A DNA stretch of 64,000 nt from Thamnidium elegans (Eukaryota > Mucoromycota > Mucoromycetes > Mucorales > Mucoraceae). Positions within the stretch are counted from its first letter, which is position 1; each line of letters starts with the position of its first letter. The translations under genes were made by a program, and so were the position numbers. Under the pieces are notes generated by a model, which saw nothing but the letters and a program-made list of their open reading frames with translations, had not been told where the DNA came from and did no database searches. This document shows positions 38,076-50,328 of this stretch, piece after piece. The stretch lies in the NCBI GenBank assembly GCA_025201345.1, contig JAIXMG010000008.1, forward strand, positions 1,262,424 to 1,326,423, read 5' to 3'.

Positions 38076-40370
38076 TTACATACGCTCAAGAGGTCTCAAA
38101 CCCAACATACGCATGGCATTGCCAAGAGTAATACGAGCAGACCAGTACATGAGCAAACGAGCTTCAGCAACAGCGGGATCAGCACCTCTGACCCAAAGGT
38201 TTTCGAAACAGGCAGAGATATCATGAGATAACTTGAAGGCATAAGTAACGACGTTACATGGTTCATAACCTTGAAGTAAACTCTTGATCAAATCGGGGTA
38301 TTGAGAAATAGTACGAACAACATCAATGGCTTGAGGTTCGGTCAATAAGCTTAAATCAGCATTGTGGTTAATGGCATTACCACTCTTACGCTCAACAGAG
38401 GCAAGACGAGCATGAGCATATTGAATATAAGGTCCAGTATCGCCTTCAAATGTACACATACGAGTCATATCGAAATCGTAATTCTTAATACGACGAGCAG
38501 AGTTATCTTGAATCTTGACAGCAGAGATACCAATTTCATCAGCAACTTGTTCAGGATCAGCTACTTCAGCATACTTCTTTTCGTTCTTACGCATAACATC
38601 GTGCATGGTTTCCTTGGCTTCCTCTAAAATATCTTCAAGGAAAACAACAGTACCCTTACGAGTAGACATACCCAAGACCATACCAAAGTTAACATGCTCA
38701 AGCTTATTTGCCCAGTCAAACTTCAACAATTCTAAAGTCTTGAAGAGTTGCTTCAAATGTAAATCTTGTTGAGAAGCAACAACATAAATCATCTTATCGA
38801 ACTTGTACTTTTCATAACGTTCCATAGCAGCACCAATGTCTCTGGTGAGGTAGAGAGTGGTACCATCCTTCTTTTGAACAACAGTCTTACCAAGCTTATA
38901 CTTTTCCATATCGATAATTAAAGCACCTTCGGATTCCTCTAAAATCTTACATTCATGAAGTAACTTCATGGCTTCAGCCATACCCTTACCAACTTGAGAT
39001 TCACCAGAGTAAACATCAAAGTGGATGTTAAGACGAGAATAAATATCTCTGTACTTGACAATAGATAAATCTCTGAAACGACGCCATAAAGCAAGTGCAG
39101 TTTCATCACCATCTTCCATAGCCTTGAAGTAAGAACGTGCTTCATCATGAATAGTAGGTTCGTTTTCAGCATCACGGTTGATTTGAACATAAACATCATA
39201 TAAATGCTTAATAGGATCAGCTAAAAGCTTCTCTTCAGAACCATGTCTAGCGAAACCAATAGCCAAAAGACCTATATATATATATTTTATTTTTTTTAAA
39301 AAAAAAAGGCCTTGTTTAGCAATACAATCCTTTTCCCTTTCCCTTTTCCATTTTTATTTTATATATAATTACTTACCGTATTGCTTGCCCCAATCACCTA
39401 AATAGTTCATGGTGATAGTCTTCCAACCATTAGCATGGTAGATGTTACGAACAAAGGCACCGATAATAGTAGAACGGAGATGACCAGCATGGAAAGGCTT
39501 GGCAATGTTGGGAGAAGAGAATTCAACAACAACAGTCTTACCGTTACCAGAGGTGTTATGACCATAGTTTTCACCAGTCTTGGAGACCAAATTCAAGGTC
39601 ATCTTCATCAAAAGGGTTTTGTTGAAACGGAAGTTTAAGAAGGGACCAGCAGCAGAGGCCTCGACAATATAATCGTTGGGAACAAAGGCAGCGGCCCATT
39701 CCTTAGCAATGGCAGCAGGGTTACCCTTGACACGAAGACGAGGTAAAGCAATAGCTAAATCACCGTTCTCAACAGAACGAGGGTTATCCAAGGCATTGTA
39801 AACAACAACAGGATCAATGTTACCGATAGCAGCAATTTGAACAGTGATAAAGTTCTTGAAAGCATCAATAGGATTAGAGACGGGATCTGAGCCAGTACCA
39901 GGAACATCGGGAATTCCGTTACTGGAGGCACCAGCAGCAGGAGCAGCAGAGAGTTCAGCAGCCTTCTTGATAGATTCTTGAGCAGCAGCAGTAGCCTCAA
40001 CAGCCTTAATATATTCACATCCCTTTTCTTGTCTTAAAGCACACCAAACAATGAAATCGACCAAAGTAGGTTCGGCACCGTTCAAGAAAGTAGTAGACTT
40101 GTTTTGGATACGAGCCTTTAAGGCGTCCAAGTTACCAGCAAGAGCCAAATCAATGATATGAGCAACAGCTTGGTTTTCAGCGCTGGTTTCCTTTAAAAGG
40201 TTGTTAGCTCTAATAATATAACGAACAACGTTGGCGACAGTGTTGAACTTGACAGTATCAACTTGTAAAACAGTTTCGGAACCTGCTTCAACAGTAATAT
40301 TCAACTTGTAGTTAGCGATAATGGCTAAAATACCGACAGGGATATTCTTTGAATCGACTGTCAAACTCAT
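38076..40370 (-). CDS. rrs1: Arginyl-tRNA synthetase, cytosolic
   Basis: Class I enzyme charging tRNA-Arg. Exons 40370-39377 and 39271-38076 give 729 aa. The first about 150 residues form a GST-C-like domain (LALAGNLDALKARIQNKSTT, then LVDFIVWCALRQEKG) with an Ala-rich linker, a kind of appendage used elsewhere to bind other synthetases or factors. The catalytic core follows: FSSPNIAKPFHAGHLRST (HIGH motif as HAGH), NYLGDWGKQYG, TLYLTRDIGAAMERY and MSTRKGTVVFLEDIL (KMSKS region as MSTRKG). The DALR anticodon-binding domain ends RITLGNAMRMLGLRPLERM, the conserved terminus. No mitochondrial presequence is evident, though the same gene could serve both compartments by alternative starts. Confidence 0.95.
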
Positions 40371-40914
40371 TCTTTTTTTTTTTATTGTTGTATATTAGAA
40401 AAAAAAAAAAAAGGGTTTATATATGTAACAGAAAAGAAAGGTAAAAAAGGGAAAAAAAAAATTAGGTGGCATTTCAAAAAAAAAAAATGAGTCATGAGCT
40501 AAGCCACCTTTCAAATGGTAAAACAGACTTTTTTTTTTGCTTCTACCCTTTGTCACCAAATGTTACAAAAGAAGAATATTTGTGCTCCTGTACCCACTTA
40601 ACCTGTTCAATATTTAAGAAGAATCGATTAGCGGGGACCTTACCAACAGGATTAGAATTTTCTTATGATTATTGGAGGTACTCCCGAGTTTTTAAATGGA
40701 GCTATCAAAATATTTCCTACTATTTACAGATTTCTTCACGACTAAGGAATGTAATCCTACTAACTACCGGGGTTGTATACGTTGGTCGATCAGTCATGTA
40801 CTTCTACACTCCACCAAACGGTCCGTCCTTTTGGAGGAGCCCATCAAGTACCAAGCGTTATTGTTCTAGTTCTCGTCGAAGTGAAAGAATCGATAGCTTT
40901 TTTTTAATAGAAAT

Positions 40915-41344
40915 TTGGCAGTAAACAAGGTTCTTTATATTCTTTTTATGTGGGTCAAAAAAGCTCCTCAAGGATATATTGTTGATACTATTGGATGCTT
41001 TCATCAAACTGTCCGTAAGGTGATTAATGGTATTCAACAAGTAATCCAAGAAGACCTTTCTATGGAGGACGATTTAATGATTGGTAAGTTATTTTAATTT
41101 ACTTACTATTATACATATAGCTAATAATTAAAATTATATAGGTAGAGATTGACGAGAGTAAGTTCGGTAAGCGAAAGCACAACCGTAGTCATCGGGTTGA
41201 AGGTGTTTGGGTGATTGGTGGGGTAGAGCGTACTCCTGAGAGAAAGGTATTTGTGATTACCGCTCAACAACCTCTGAGAGCCTTTAGTACTCACATTCAA
41301 AACCTGGTGAAAATGCCATTAACTTTCTACGGAATAATTTTGTA
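40915..41344 (+). mobile_element. Degenerate Merlin/IS1595-type transposase fragment
   Basis: The plus strand encodes NKVLYILFMWVKKAPQGYIV, then HQTVRKVINGIQQVIQEDLS and MEDDLMI, interrupted by a 60-nt intron-like gap (GTAAGT..TAG, 41085-41149). It continues EIDESKFGKRKHNRSHRVEG, VWVIGGVERTPERKVFV and ITAQQP. This order matches ISXO2-like (DDE_Tnp_IS1595) transposases of eukaryotic Merlin-type elements; IDES contains the first catalytic Asp. The frame breaks after AFSTHIQNLVKM, so the later catalytic residues are lost, and the N-terminal zinc ribbon upstream (40600-40900) is not readable in one frame. I found no terminal repeats. Dead remnant. Confidence 0.75.
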
Positions 41345-41800
41345 AATTCTCAATAAAGTTGACATGTCTACTGTTACACCATTTAAAATCGAAAATAACA
41401 CGACCTTTAAATTTTTATACGTTTGAAACGGAAAGGAAGTTCTTGGTAATAAATAAGTTTTTAAAATATACTCCTTGGTTTTCTTAAGTATCCCTCTATA
41501 ATTCCTCTTTGATTCAACTCCCATTTGTTTAAATTCATCTTTTGGAGCACAACAGACCTAGGATGAATTGCTGATATTTCATTACCATAAGTCTTTAAAA
41601 ACTTCATTTCTTTTATTCTTTGTGAATCCAATAGTATTCCCCACTCTCTTTGACATAGTCCCTTTGTGATTAATACATCGCTTGGCTTTTACTTTGTCGA
41701 AGACTAGTCATTGAGTACCTTCTTTCTTAAAAAAAAAAATCTGATTTACTCGTTGTGGTTAATTTGACAAAATAGGCCCTGATCTACTACTGTTTTTTAT

Positions 41801-41804
<4 letters not shown>

Positions 41805-41842
<38 letters not shown>
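41805..41842. repeat. Poly-A tract, 38 nt
   Basis: Uninterrupted A run abutting the stop codon of the minus-strand carrier gene. On the transcribed strand it is a U-run immediately after the coding region. Confidence 0.9.
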
Positions 41843-41844
<2 letters not shown>

Positions 41845-43375
41845 ACTCTCTCTTATTAAGCCAACTTAAAATATACTCGTAACATCCAAATTGTATCGCA
41901 CCACCTATATATAAAATAGAGTTAACACAAAAATTATTTTTTTTTTTAAAAAAATCTTACCTGGAGCAATACGAATAATACGAAGCCAAGATCCCCGAAA
42001 GAATGAAGTAATACCTTCATTTTTTAGCATAGATTTCATACAATCTAAAGTTCCAGTATAGGATCTACCAGCATCTTGCATTCTATATACATATATTAAC
42101 AAGCACATAATAGTATTTTAATTGTATATGTTTTACCTTGTTTTCACTACATCAGGGGGTGAATTCAATACACCAACAAGTATATTAGCTGTACCTCCAC
42201 TCACCTATAAAAAATAAAATTCTAACTTATCAAATAACCTTGGGAAAAAACGCAGCTTTTTGCTTTTTACCATATGTTGCCAAGGCTTTAAGTCTGTATC
42301 TGGATTAGCTCTTTCAAATAAAGCTTTCATTTCTACGTATGCTGAAAACTTGACAAGCAAACCTATTATGCAATAAAAATTAGCATAGAGTCCCCACCTC
42401 AATATTTTATTTATATTATACCCCAAGATTGCCTTGCAACTGTAGCCATTAAACCACTATACAATGCAGTAAATCTAACATAATAATAATAATAAAAAAG
42501 TGGCGGTGAGAGAAGGCTTTCATATTAAAGGTAAGTGAGTTATTTACCCTTCTTGACGAATAATAATAGATGCTGTATTTATTAAGCCATGATATTTACG
42601 TTGATGTTTATTTGAATACATTTCAGTTTGCTGACGAACCTTGATCATTTCAAGAGGAGTCACTGTTTATTATGTAAGTAAACAACCTCCCTCTTTTTTT
42701 CTTTTTAGAAAAAAAGAAAGAAACTTACCTAACGTAACTGCTTGAGTTATGCCAGTACATATCTATAAATGAAACACTTAATTTAAAAATTTTAAATAAA
42801 TGGACAAATAGAAGCATATACTTACACCTGCTAATCCCGCAGAACTATGAGCAGGTATAACGGATCCTTCTAACTTCTCAAATATGGGTTTATAAAACGC
42901 CAACCCCATATACTGTAAAGAGATACGAGGCCCAACAATACATAGCACAGGAATAGTACCTCTATAAAAAGCCGAAAATCCTTCTTCTTTAAATACAGTT
43001 GCAAACGCTTTAAAAATACCATTTTTATAATGCGCTGAAGCATGAACGGACTAAAAAAGTTATACGTGTCAAATTTTACATATAATGTGGATTAATTATT
43101 GACAGTTTACCTGAAATCTTGTTTTAATTACGTCTGTTGGCTGCATATAATTGTCAGTACTATAGTCTCTTCTCTCCCTTAATATATATATATATGACCT
43201 GCATCAATAAAATTTCGATTGTTCCAGCACCTGCACCAGCTAAAGTAGAGTTCTACATATTAAAATTGACATTTTTTTTTTTAGCTTTCAAGTAACTAAA
43301 TGAATAAATAAAAGAGATTCTTTGGAGTAATATACTTACCAAGACGTTTGCTTTTGGTTTTTTGGAATCGCTCAT
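41843..43375 (-). CDS. Mitochondrial carrier, citrate/succinate-fumarate type
   Basis: SLC25 inner-membrane carrier. Eleven exons on the minus strand: 43375-43340, 43252-43199, 43140-43111, 43050-42826, 42762-42729, 42662-42548, 42474-42422, 42362-42271, 42204-42137, 42082-41961 and 41904-41843; 296 aa, standard length. Signatures: MQPTDVIKTRFQ, TPLEMIKVRQQTE and SPPDVVKTRMQD (second Pro unusual in place of Phe/Leu), with AFYRGTIPV, ALYSGLMATVARQSWG and SFFRGSWLRIIRIAPG. The second repeat, with its VARQ motif, is most like succinate-fumarate (Sfc1) and related citrate carriers, but substrate is not certain. Intron 2 uses a weak donor (GTCATA); the other ten sites are ordinary. The average exon is only 81 nt. 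Confidence 0.85.
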
Positions 43376-44204
43376 TTTGCTAACCGAGAAAAAAAAAAGT
43401 ATGTAACAGAAAGAAAAGAGGAAAAAAAAATGTTAAACGCAAAAGGGTGTATATTTTGTGTATTGTGCGACACTGATACTGAACAATCTTTTTTCCCTTT
43501 TAGCATTATTCTTATAAAGTTTTTATTATTATCGTTAGGAGGAATTGGGCTAGTGTATTAAAATTGAAATGTGTTTGGTAGTAGTAAATTTTAAGGTGCT
43601 ATTCTTTTTTTTTAACGGTTTCATTTGATCCTTTGTTGTATAAGATGAACTACTGTTCATTGTGAGTCACTTGTACAATGATTGGCTTATACAGCAAAAA
43701 AGGTTGATCAGTTTTTAACTTATTTGATCAAGTACATTTACTATGATATGTAATATCATTTTTAACATAGTAGAAAAAAAAAATGTTTTCTTATCATTAT
43801 TTAGAGTATACCCTTCAAAATCTTCTTTAAGGGTTAAAAAGTTTATCTACTACTTTTTTTTTTTTTACATATATAAATCAGTCCTTAAAAACTGAGACAA
43901 AGAACATTGTTTTTTTTTTGTGGGTTCTAAATAGTTTGTACCTCTCAGTATCAGGTATTTGAATATATACGTAATATTCTACCTGCGGCAACAGCAAACG
44001 CGCTATCGAACTCTAAGTATTATGAATGCGAATAGACTTTCAATAGACTTTGCTGGGTGCAAACAAGTGACTGTATTTAACAAAGTAAAGAGTCACGCTA
44101 CAGTTTTTATTTTTTTTTGAAAAAAAAAAACGAAAAATATTTTTCTTGCAGGTTTTCTTCTTTATTTTTTTTAAAAAACCCCCTCCTCCCCAAAAGAACC
44201 TGAT
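43376..44204. other. Divergent intergenic region, no gene seen
   Basis: 830 bp between the starts of the carrier (-) and the Pol III subunit gene (+); expected to contain both promoters. T- and A-runs only; no clear motif. Confidence 0.6.
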
Positions 44205-44682
44205 ATGAGTAACAACGACGACCAAGTAATGGAAGTAGAAGACGAGGTGTTGGCCGAATACCCCATTTACCTGACAACAGAACTTACCAAATACTTGTAC
44301 ATGTTTCAATACCCTATGCGGTCCACGCCTTTCAACGGTAAGAACGGGCCTACTGCCGCGCGATTAAAGCCTAAGGCTAAAATGGTCGAACTCGATATTC
44401 CTTTGGATACACGTTCTCCCAACTACAGTACAGAGCGCGGTGAAGATTTTGCGATGGGATTAAACGATAAAACTATCAAGACAGCTTACGATAGAAGAAT
44501 GGAAGAACATGAAGAAGAATTAACTATGGGACATAATTATAGACAGCCTAAAAAGAAGGAGGAGGAATTGTTAGATAAAATGACACTTACATCGATTGAG
44601 GTACCTAACCAAACAAAATATGTCATTGGTGTTATTCGAGATGGTACAGTGTGTATATATTTATAATAAGGAGAATACTAAA

Positions 44683-44732
<50 letters not shown>

Positions 44733-45139
44733 GGGAGCTTCATTTAACACCTATTAATACAACAGTTCAATTGAGACCAGGTTTCAAATATATCGATAAG
44801 ATTGATGAAAAGTGGAAGGCAGCTAATAAACGTATTCAAGATGTTGAAAAGCAAGAAGAAAAGAAGAAGGGAGTGGATCCAAACACAGCACAGACACTTC
44901 AAGTATCCGTAAAGAACGCAGAACGTGAAGGTAATATGAGAAGAAATGTGTATTCCATGTCTGTACGTAATGCAGAAGAAGAAGACTGGCAACCTATTGT
45001 GTACTATGATGAAACTTCTTTACCAGCAGAAAAAGTATCTGAAAAATTATATTCGGCAACTAAAGAACATTTAGAATGTAAAACTACGAATGCCGAGTAT
45101 CTCGATCAACTTAGTGGACAAAAGACTACGACTTTTTAA
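44205..45139 (+). CDS. rpc37: RNA polymerase III subunit Rpc37 (RPC5)
   Basis: Subunit of the TFIIF-like Rpc37-Rpc53 module needed for Pol III initiation and termination, in the nucleus. Exons 44205-44643 and 44733-45139 give 281 aa, the same length class as yeast Rpc37 (282 aa) and far shorter than animal RPC5. An acidic start leads to the Sin-like domain: EYPIYLTTELTKYLYMFQYP, RLKPKAKMVELDIPLDT, then TSIEVPNQTKYVIGVIRDG and LHLTPINTTVQLRPGFKYID. C-terminal part includes WQPIVYYDETS. The intron is nearly a pure T-run: 46 consecutive T lie just before the acceptor AG. Confidence 0.92.
44685..44730. repeat. Poly-T tract of 46 nt inside the rpc37 intron
   Basis: Forms the whole polypyrimidine tract of the 89-nt intron and ends at its AG acceptor. 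Confidence 0.9.
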
Positions 45140-45580
45140 ATAAACATAAAAGTCTGATGACCTTCTTGTTTATGTGTTTTGTCAACTGGTATTTCAAAAT
45201 AAATATTATTCTTAAGGGGGGGCAAAAAGCGGGAACCAAATAATATTTTATTTATTTATTTCTGACAGTGACTACTTCCATGGTAACAAAATGCTAGTTA
45301 GACTTATTTTGTATGTCTTTTTTTTTGTTCCCCTCTTTTTTATCTTTTTTTTTTTCCCTTTTTATATATATTCATACAAACTAATTTTATATTTTGACCT
45401 TTCCCCCCTCCTTTTTAACGCTTTTCTTTTTTATTTCTACATATTTTTATTTCTTTTCTTTTTTTTTTCATCATCATCTTTTTTTCTTCATTACAAAAAA
45501 AAAAAAAAAAGAGAATTTTTTTAAAAAACAAGAGAAATTAAAAAAGAAGTAGGACCTTTTATTTAATATAGTATATATAC
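45140..45580. other. Intergenic region before the DYRK kinase gene
   Basis: 440 bp, very T-rich. Frame at 45291-45524 is only Phe/Leu/Ser/Tyr from T-runs and was not called. Expected to hold the kinase promoter and leader. Confidence 0.6.
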
Positions 45581-48500
45581 ATGTCGTCATCGACAGTCAG
45601 TAATCCATATAACACCGAGTCTTGGATACATATGGAGCAACAGCGACTGGCTACACTTAACGATACAGAAAAAGAAGAAGGCAAATACACACGATCCACA
45701 GCCAGCAGTCGATCTCGAGCACTATTAAGTAAACAGAACAGCGAAGTTGATATTGGTATGAGTCAAGCAGGTATCTATGAAGCGTTTGCGGAAGCAGACA
45801 AACCGCCTACCAGAAAGTACAATGACACGCGACGTAAGAGCACGACCACGATTGAACCCAAAAGACCGCCAATAAAATCCATCGATTCTCCTCGTCTAAG
45901 AACCTTAAATACAAACAATGAGCCGCCCTCTCGATTAACCACGAGAAGACAAACTTTATCTGGTGCCTTAATGACCACAACAAAAGAGGATAATAATGGC
46001 GGTCTAGTAAAACTAGCCGATACTTTACGAAACACTTTAGCGGTCGAAAGAAGATTGGCTAAACAGGAATTAGGTCTTTATAATAATAAACCACCACAAT
46101 CAAATGTGGTAGATATCATTAGTACTGCAAAGAGAAGGTCAAGTGTGACAAAAGAAAAGTTACGTGCGTTAGATCAGCCTAGAAGACGTACATTATCTAG
46201 TGGCGCTTCTATTTTATCTCAGCAACAACAACCACAACGTAGTACAGAAGCAAGCTATATGAAGACTACATTGGCTGCTGACCAACAACGTAGACACTCT
46301 ACTGCTAACACTACCATTAATCGAATTGCATCTGCCTCTCCCAGAAAAAAACTTAGTACATTATCAAAAGGAGATACCTCTCCGTCCATCACTACCAGTG
46401 AAGATGAGAGTGTAGTGAAAAAACCTTCTGCGTTAAAACGTAGATCGATATTAGCTGCAGCTACAGCAAAGGCGCGACAACAGCTGGATTTAGCAAACAA
46501 TAATACCGGTAGTACAGCAGCAAACACAGCAGCAAACACAGCAGCAAACACAGCGGCGAACACGGCAGCTAATACAGCTAATAACCACCACGGTGATGAA
46601 CCAGCTACAACTCCAACGATCATTCGAACCAGAAAAAAGTCGCAGGTTTCTGAAAGTTCGGCAGAATCTATTCTTGCTAATCGACGCATGTCCAGAACCG
46701 AAAGTTTAAAAGAAGGATTGCCTACCTCACCCTCTATTACAGCAGCCAGAATGGCTAGAAGAAAGAGTGTGATTACTAATGAATCGCCCAACAAAGTGCC
46801 CATGGATGACCCACCACCGGCACCTAAAAAACCTACAGCCCGAAAGAGAGGTAAAACGTTGCCAGGTAACTTGGCTAAACCACCTACAGTTCAATCGTTG
46901 CAATTACCACCCATGAAATTGGAGCCGATCAAACTAAACATTCCGCAACAAAAGCGGATTGCGCCTAAATCACCTTCGGTCAGGGCAGCCAATACAACCA
47001 GTACCAGCAGACTCAGTCTGCAACAAAAGAAACGTCTTTCGCTTTCTTCCAACACTACACCTATACCCGTAAGTTCTTCTTCGTCTTCGTCGACTGAAGC
47101 TTCGGCCAATATTGTCACACCTCCTAAGAAATCAATTTCAACTAGAAGAGCAAAAGGTCAGAGTCATTTAGGTATTCTTACATCCAGACGGGCTTCGTTA
47201 AAGGCTCCTGCGTCTAGTCAAATTGTCACACCTCCCTTAAAGAATTCTCCTGTCACTGTGCCTTCGCCTCGTGTTAGACCTACCTCGACTCGTCGTCAAA
47301 GTTTAGCGGCTGTCAATTCTGCCGTAGCCAAGCAAACAACAACCAATACCGATTTACATACTGCACGCAAGTTGAGTAGCTCTGCTTATTCTTCTAGTAG
47401 CCGAAAGAATTCGTTTGTAGAAGAAAGTGTAGATAAAGATAAAGGTAATTTTTTTTTTAAAAAAAAAATAAGTGTGTCTATGTATCCATACATATTAAAA
47501 AAAAATATATATAAAACATTAGGTCGTCATAGAGCAATTAGTCTAAGAGAAAAGTTAGAAGCTATGGTAGCACAGCATGCAATTCATGAAGATAACACAA
47601 ACAACACAACTACAACAACAACAGCAACAACAACACTATCGGAATATAACCCTAACCGACCACGAAAGAAGAGTCAGTCGTACGAAGCGGATGAAAAATA
47701 CGCACAGCTTTCATTAGAAGAGAGAGCTCGACCTCAACGTATCAAGGATACATTAATGATGTGGGATAAAGAAATGGTTGAAGCTTTTAGTCCTGGCATA
47801 CCCAAATCACCACAGATCGCGATTAAATTTTACGGACACCATCTCAGTCCTTTTGAACAAACCGAAATTCATAACTATCCAGAGGTTTATTTTGTTGGAC
47901 ATCAGTCAAAGAAGTATCAAGCGATGCCTGATAACTCTGCTTTCAACTACGGGTATGATGATGAACGTGGTGACTATAAAAGTGTGACAAAGGATCATCT
48001 TAGTTATCGGTACGAGATCATGGAGGAGCTGGGGAGAGGCTCGTTTGGTCAGGTTGTCAAGTGTTATGATCATAAAACTGCGTCTACTGTAGCTGTCAAG
48101 TTGATTAGAAATAAGAAGAGGTTTTATGCTCAAGCAAAGACTGAAGTTAAAATTTTGAGTGATTTAGTAAAATGGGTAAGCTGCAAAAAAAAAAAGAAAA
48201 AAAAAAAAAAAAAAAAAAAGGAGACGTTTGGAGCTAATATAATGTTGCCACATAAAGGATCCTGAAGATAGACATCATAATGTTAAAATGACGGATAGTT
48301 TTAACTTTCGTAATCACTTGTGTATTGCGTTTGAATGTCTTAGTATGAATTTATACGAGTTTATCAAGATTAATAACTTTCAAGGATTTCATATTACTTT
48401 GATTAAAAGGTAAAATACATATAATATGTTTAAGGGGGTTAGTTTCTAAAAATTCATTTTTTTTTTAAAAAAAAGATTTACAGTGCAGTTACTTCGATCA

Positions 48501-49365
48501 CTTTCATTACTATCAAGACATGGTGTAGTTCATTGTGATTTAAAACCAGAGGTACACATATATAAAAAAAAGGAGGGGAACAATGAAAATAATTTTTTTG
48601 CAAGGAGAAAAAACTAAACATTTATTGTTATTAGAATATTTTACTTAAACATCCAACAAAAAGTACAATCAAAGTAATTGATTTTGGTAGTAGTTGTTTA
48701 GAAAACCAAAGAGGTAAGTTGAAAGCAATTTTCCATATTTAGTATATTTATACTGACTGTTTTTTTTTTTTTAGTTTATACGTATATTCAAAGTCGATTT
48801 TATAGATCACCGGAAATTATTCTTGGATTAGACTATACGATGGCAATTGATATGTGGAGTTTAGGATGTATTATTGCAGAGTTGTATACGGGAGTACCTA
48901 TTTTTCCTGGAGAAAATGAGCAAGAACAACTTGCGTGTATTATGGAAGTATTGGGTGTACCTAACCCAGAAATAATTCAACAAAGTGAGCGAAGAAACTT
49001 GTTTTTTGGTAAGTAACACTATAAAAAAGGAGAACATTTTTATTTAAAAAACAAGTTTATATTATTATATAGATCGACGTGGTGAACCTAGAGTAGTTTG
49101 TAATTCTCGAGGTAAAAAACGTAGAGCAGGAACCAAGAATTTAAGTCAAGCCTTACGATGTAATGATACGTTGTTTTTGGATTTCATTCAACAGTGTTTA
49201 GCTTGGGATCCAGCTAAACGGTTAAACCCTGAAACTGCCTTTCAACATGAATGGATCTTACAGTCTACTCGTCCTAATCCTATAAGAAGTACTGCTGCTG
49301 ATGAAGAAAACCAAGAACCTAATCAGTCACCGAAGCCTACTTGCAATGATACCAACTTCGCATAA
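45581..49365 (+). CDS. DYRK-family protein kinase (Pom1/DYRK2-like)
   Basis: Predicted dual-specificity Ser/Thr kinase; fungal relatives such as Pom1 control polarity and cell-size entry into mitosis. Exons 45581-47444, 47523-48175, 48258-48409, 48476-48551, 48635-48713, 48775-49008 and 49073-49365 give 1116 aa. The first about 780 residues are disordered and rich in Ser, Thr, Arg and Pro, with five AANT repeats (46514-46580) and many RRxS-type sites. The kinase domain starts at [19 protein letters not shown] and has [26 protein letters not shown], and the autophosphorylated YTY loop in [15 protein letters not shown]. The DYRK-homology box region precedes it ([20 protein letters not shown]). 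No SH2, FHA or membrane segment. Class 2 DYRK is preferred over Yak1 because of the preceding NAPA/DH-like region. Confidence 0.92.
46514..46580 (+). repeat. In-frame 12-bp tandem repeat (AANT)n
   Basis: Five copies of a GCAGCAAACACA-like unit within the kinase's N-terminal disordered region, with a few synonymous changes in later copies. Length multiples of three keep the frame. Confidence 0.85.
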
Positions 49366-49430
49366 TTTTTTTTTTTTAATAATATCCCCTTCTATTTTAT
49401 ATAACCTTTACATCTTTTTCTTCTTTACCC

Positions 49431-49468
<38 letters not shown>

Positions 49469-49808
49469 TATTCATATATTATAAAAAAAAACACATGTAT
49501 TTCTTTCTCTTCACACATCCACACAATTAATAATAATAATCAACACCCTTTATATATATATATATATACTTCTTTATCATTATTTTCTTATATAAAAAAA
49601 AGAGCCCTCCCTTTTAAGCAATTAAAATTAGCTTTAGGTGTATAATATTTGTATGCAACTTTTTTAGTAGAAAAAAAACTTCCTTTAGCGCCGCCTATTT
49701 ATATATCATTTTCTCGGATTGCACTCCGTTTTTTTATAATGCAAAACCATCTAAAATTAAAAAAATGCTTGCAAAAAACTTTAACTTTAACAAAGTATTT
49801 CAACCGTC

Positions 49809-49858
<50 letters not shown>

Positions 49859-50328
49859 GTAGCATCCGTTATTTGTTGCAAAGTACATATAAAACGTATG
49901 GTGTACTGAAATGCCTTTTTTTTTTTTTTTTTTTGATAGGCGTAGATCAGCAACAGAATGACATCATGTTAGTTACGCTTTTTTTTTCTGCTTATCCCAT
50001 TTTACCCGACCCGATAAAATGGTGGATCGAGAATTGCTCTTTTATATTAAAGAGTAGAATTTAATCATAATACGCTTTTTTTTTTTAAAACTTGTTAAGC
50101 TGTATGAGAGCGAAAAAAAGGGGGAGGATGAAAGGAGGTAAATCCCAATTAGCCGATAATTATAGAGCGCATAAGTTCAATGTATGACAAAAGCCTCAAA
50201 CTGATGTCAGTAGTTTTATAAAAAAAAAAAGAAGTTCAAAAAGTCAAAGGGCGAGTCTTTTTTTTTCTTTTTTCTTCGTTTCAGTATTACCCCCCTTTTT
50301 TTTTAGTGGTGCTTTTTCTTTTTCTAAC
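49366..50328. other. Intergenic region, DYRK kinase to bestrophin-like gene
   Basis: About 960 bp with C- and T-runs, including 43 consecutive T at 49810-49852 and 25 T at 49439-49463. No gene or RNA recognised. Confidence 0.6.
49810..49852. repeat. Poly-T tract, 43 nt
   Basis: Uninterrupted T-run in intergenic DNA; second longest homopolymer in the window. Confidence 0.9.

Larger units (their letters stand above)
40371..41842. other. Intergenic region with transposase remnant
   Basis: 1.5 kb between the arginyl-tRNA synthetase start and the 3' end of a mitochondrial carrier gene. Holds the degenerate IS1595-like transposase (40915-41344) and a 38-A run at 41805-41842 directly beside the carrier's stop codon. 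No intact gene. Confidence 0.6.

Noticed and set aside
45291..45524. 77-aa plus-strand frame rich in Phe, Leu and Tyr
   Set aside because: Produced by T-runs in the leader of the DYRK kinase gene; hydrophobic only because of base composition.
49699..49953. Frames crossing the 43-nt T-run
   Set aside because: Poly-Lys or poly-Phe products caused by the homopolymer.
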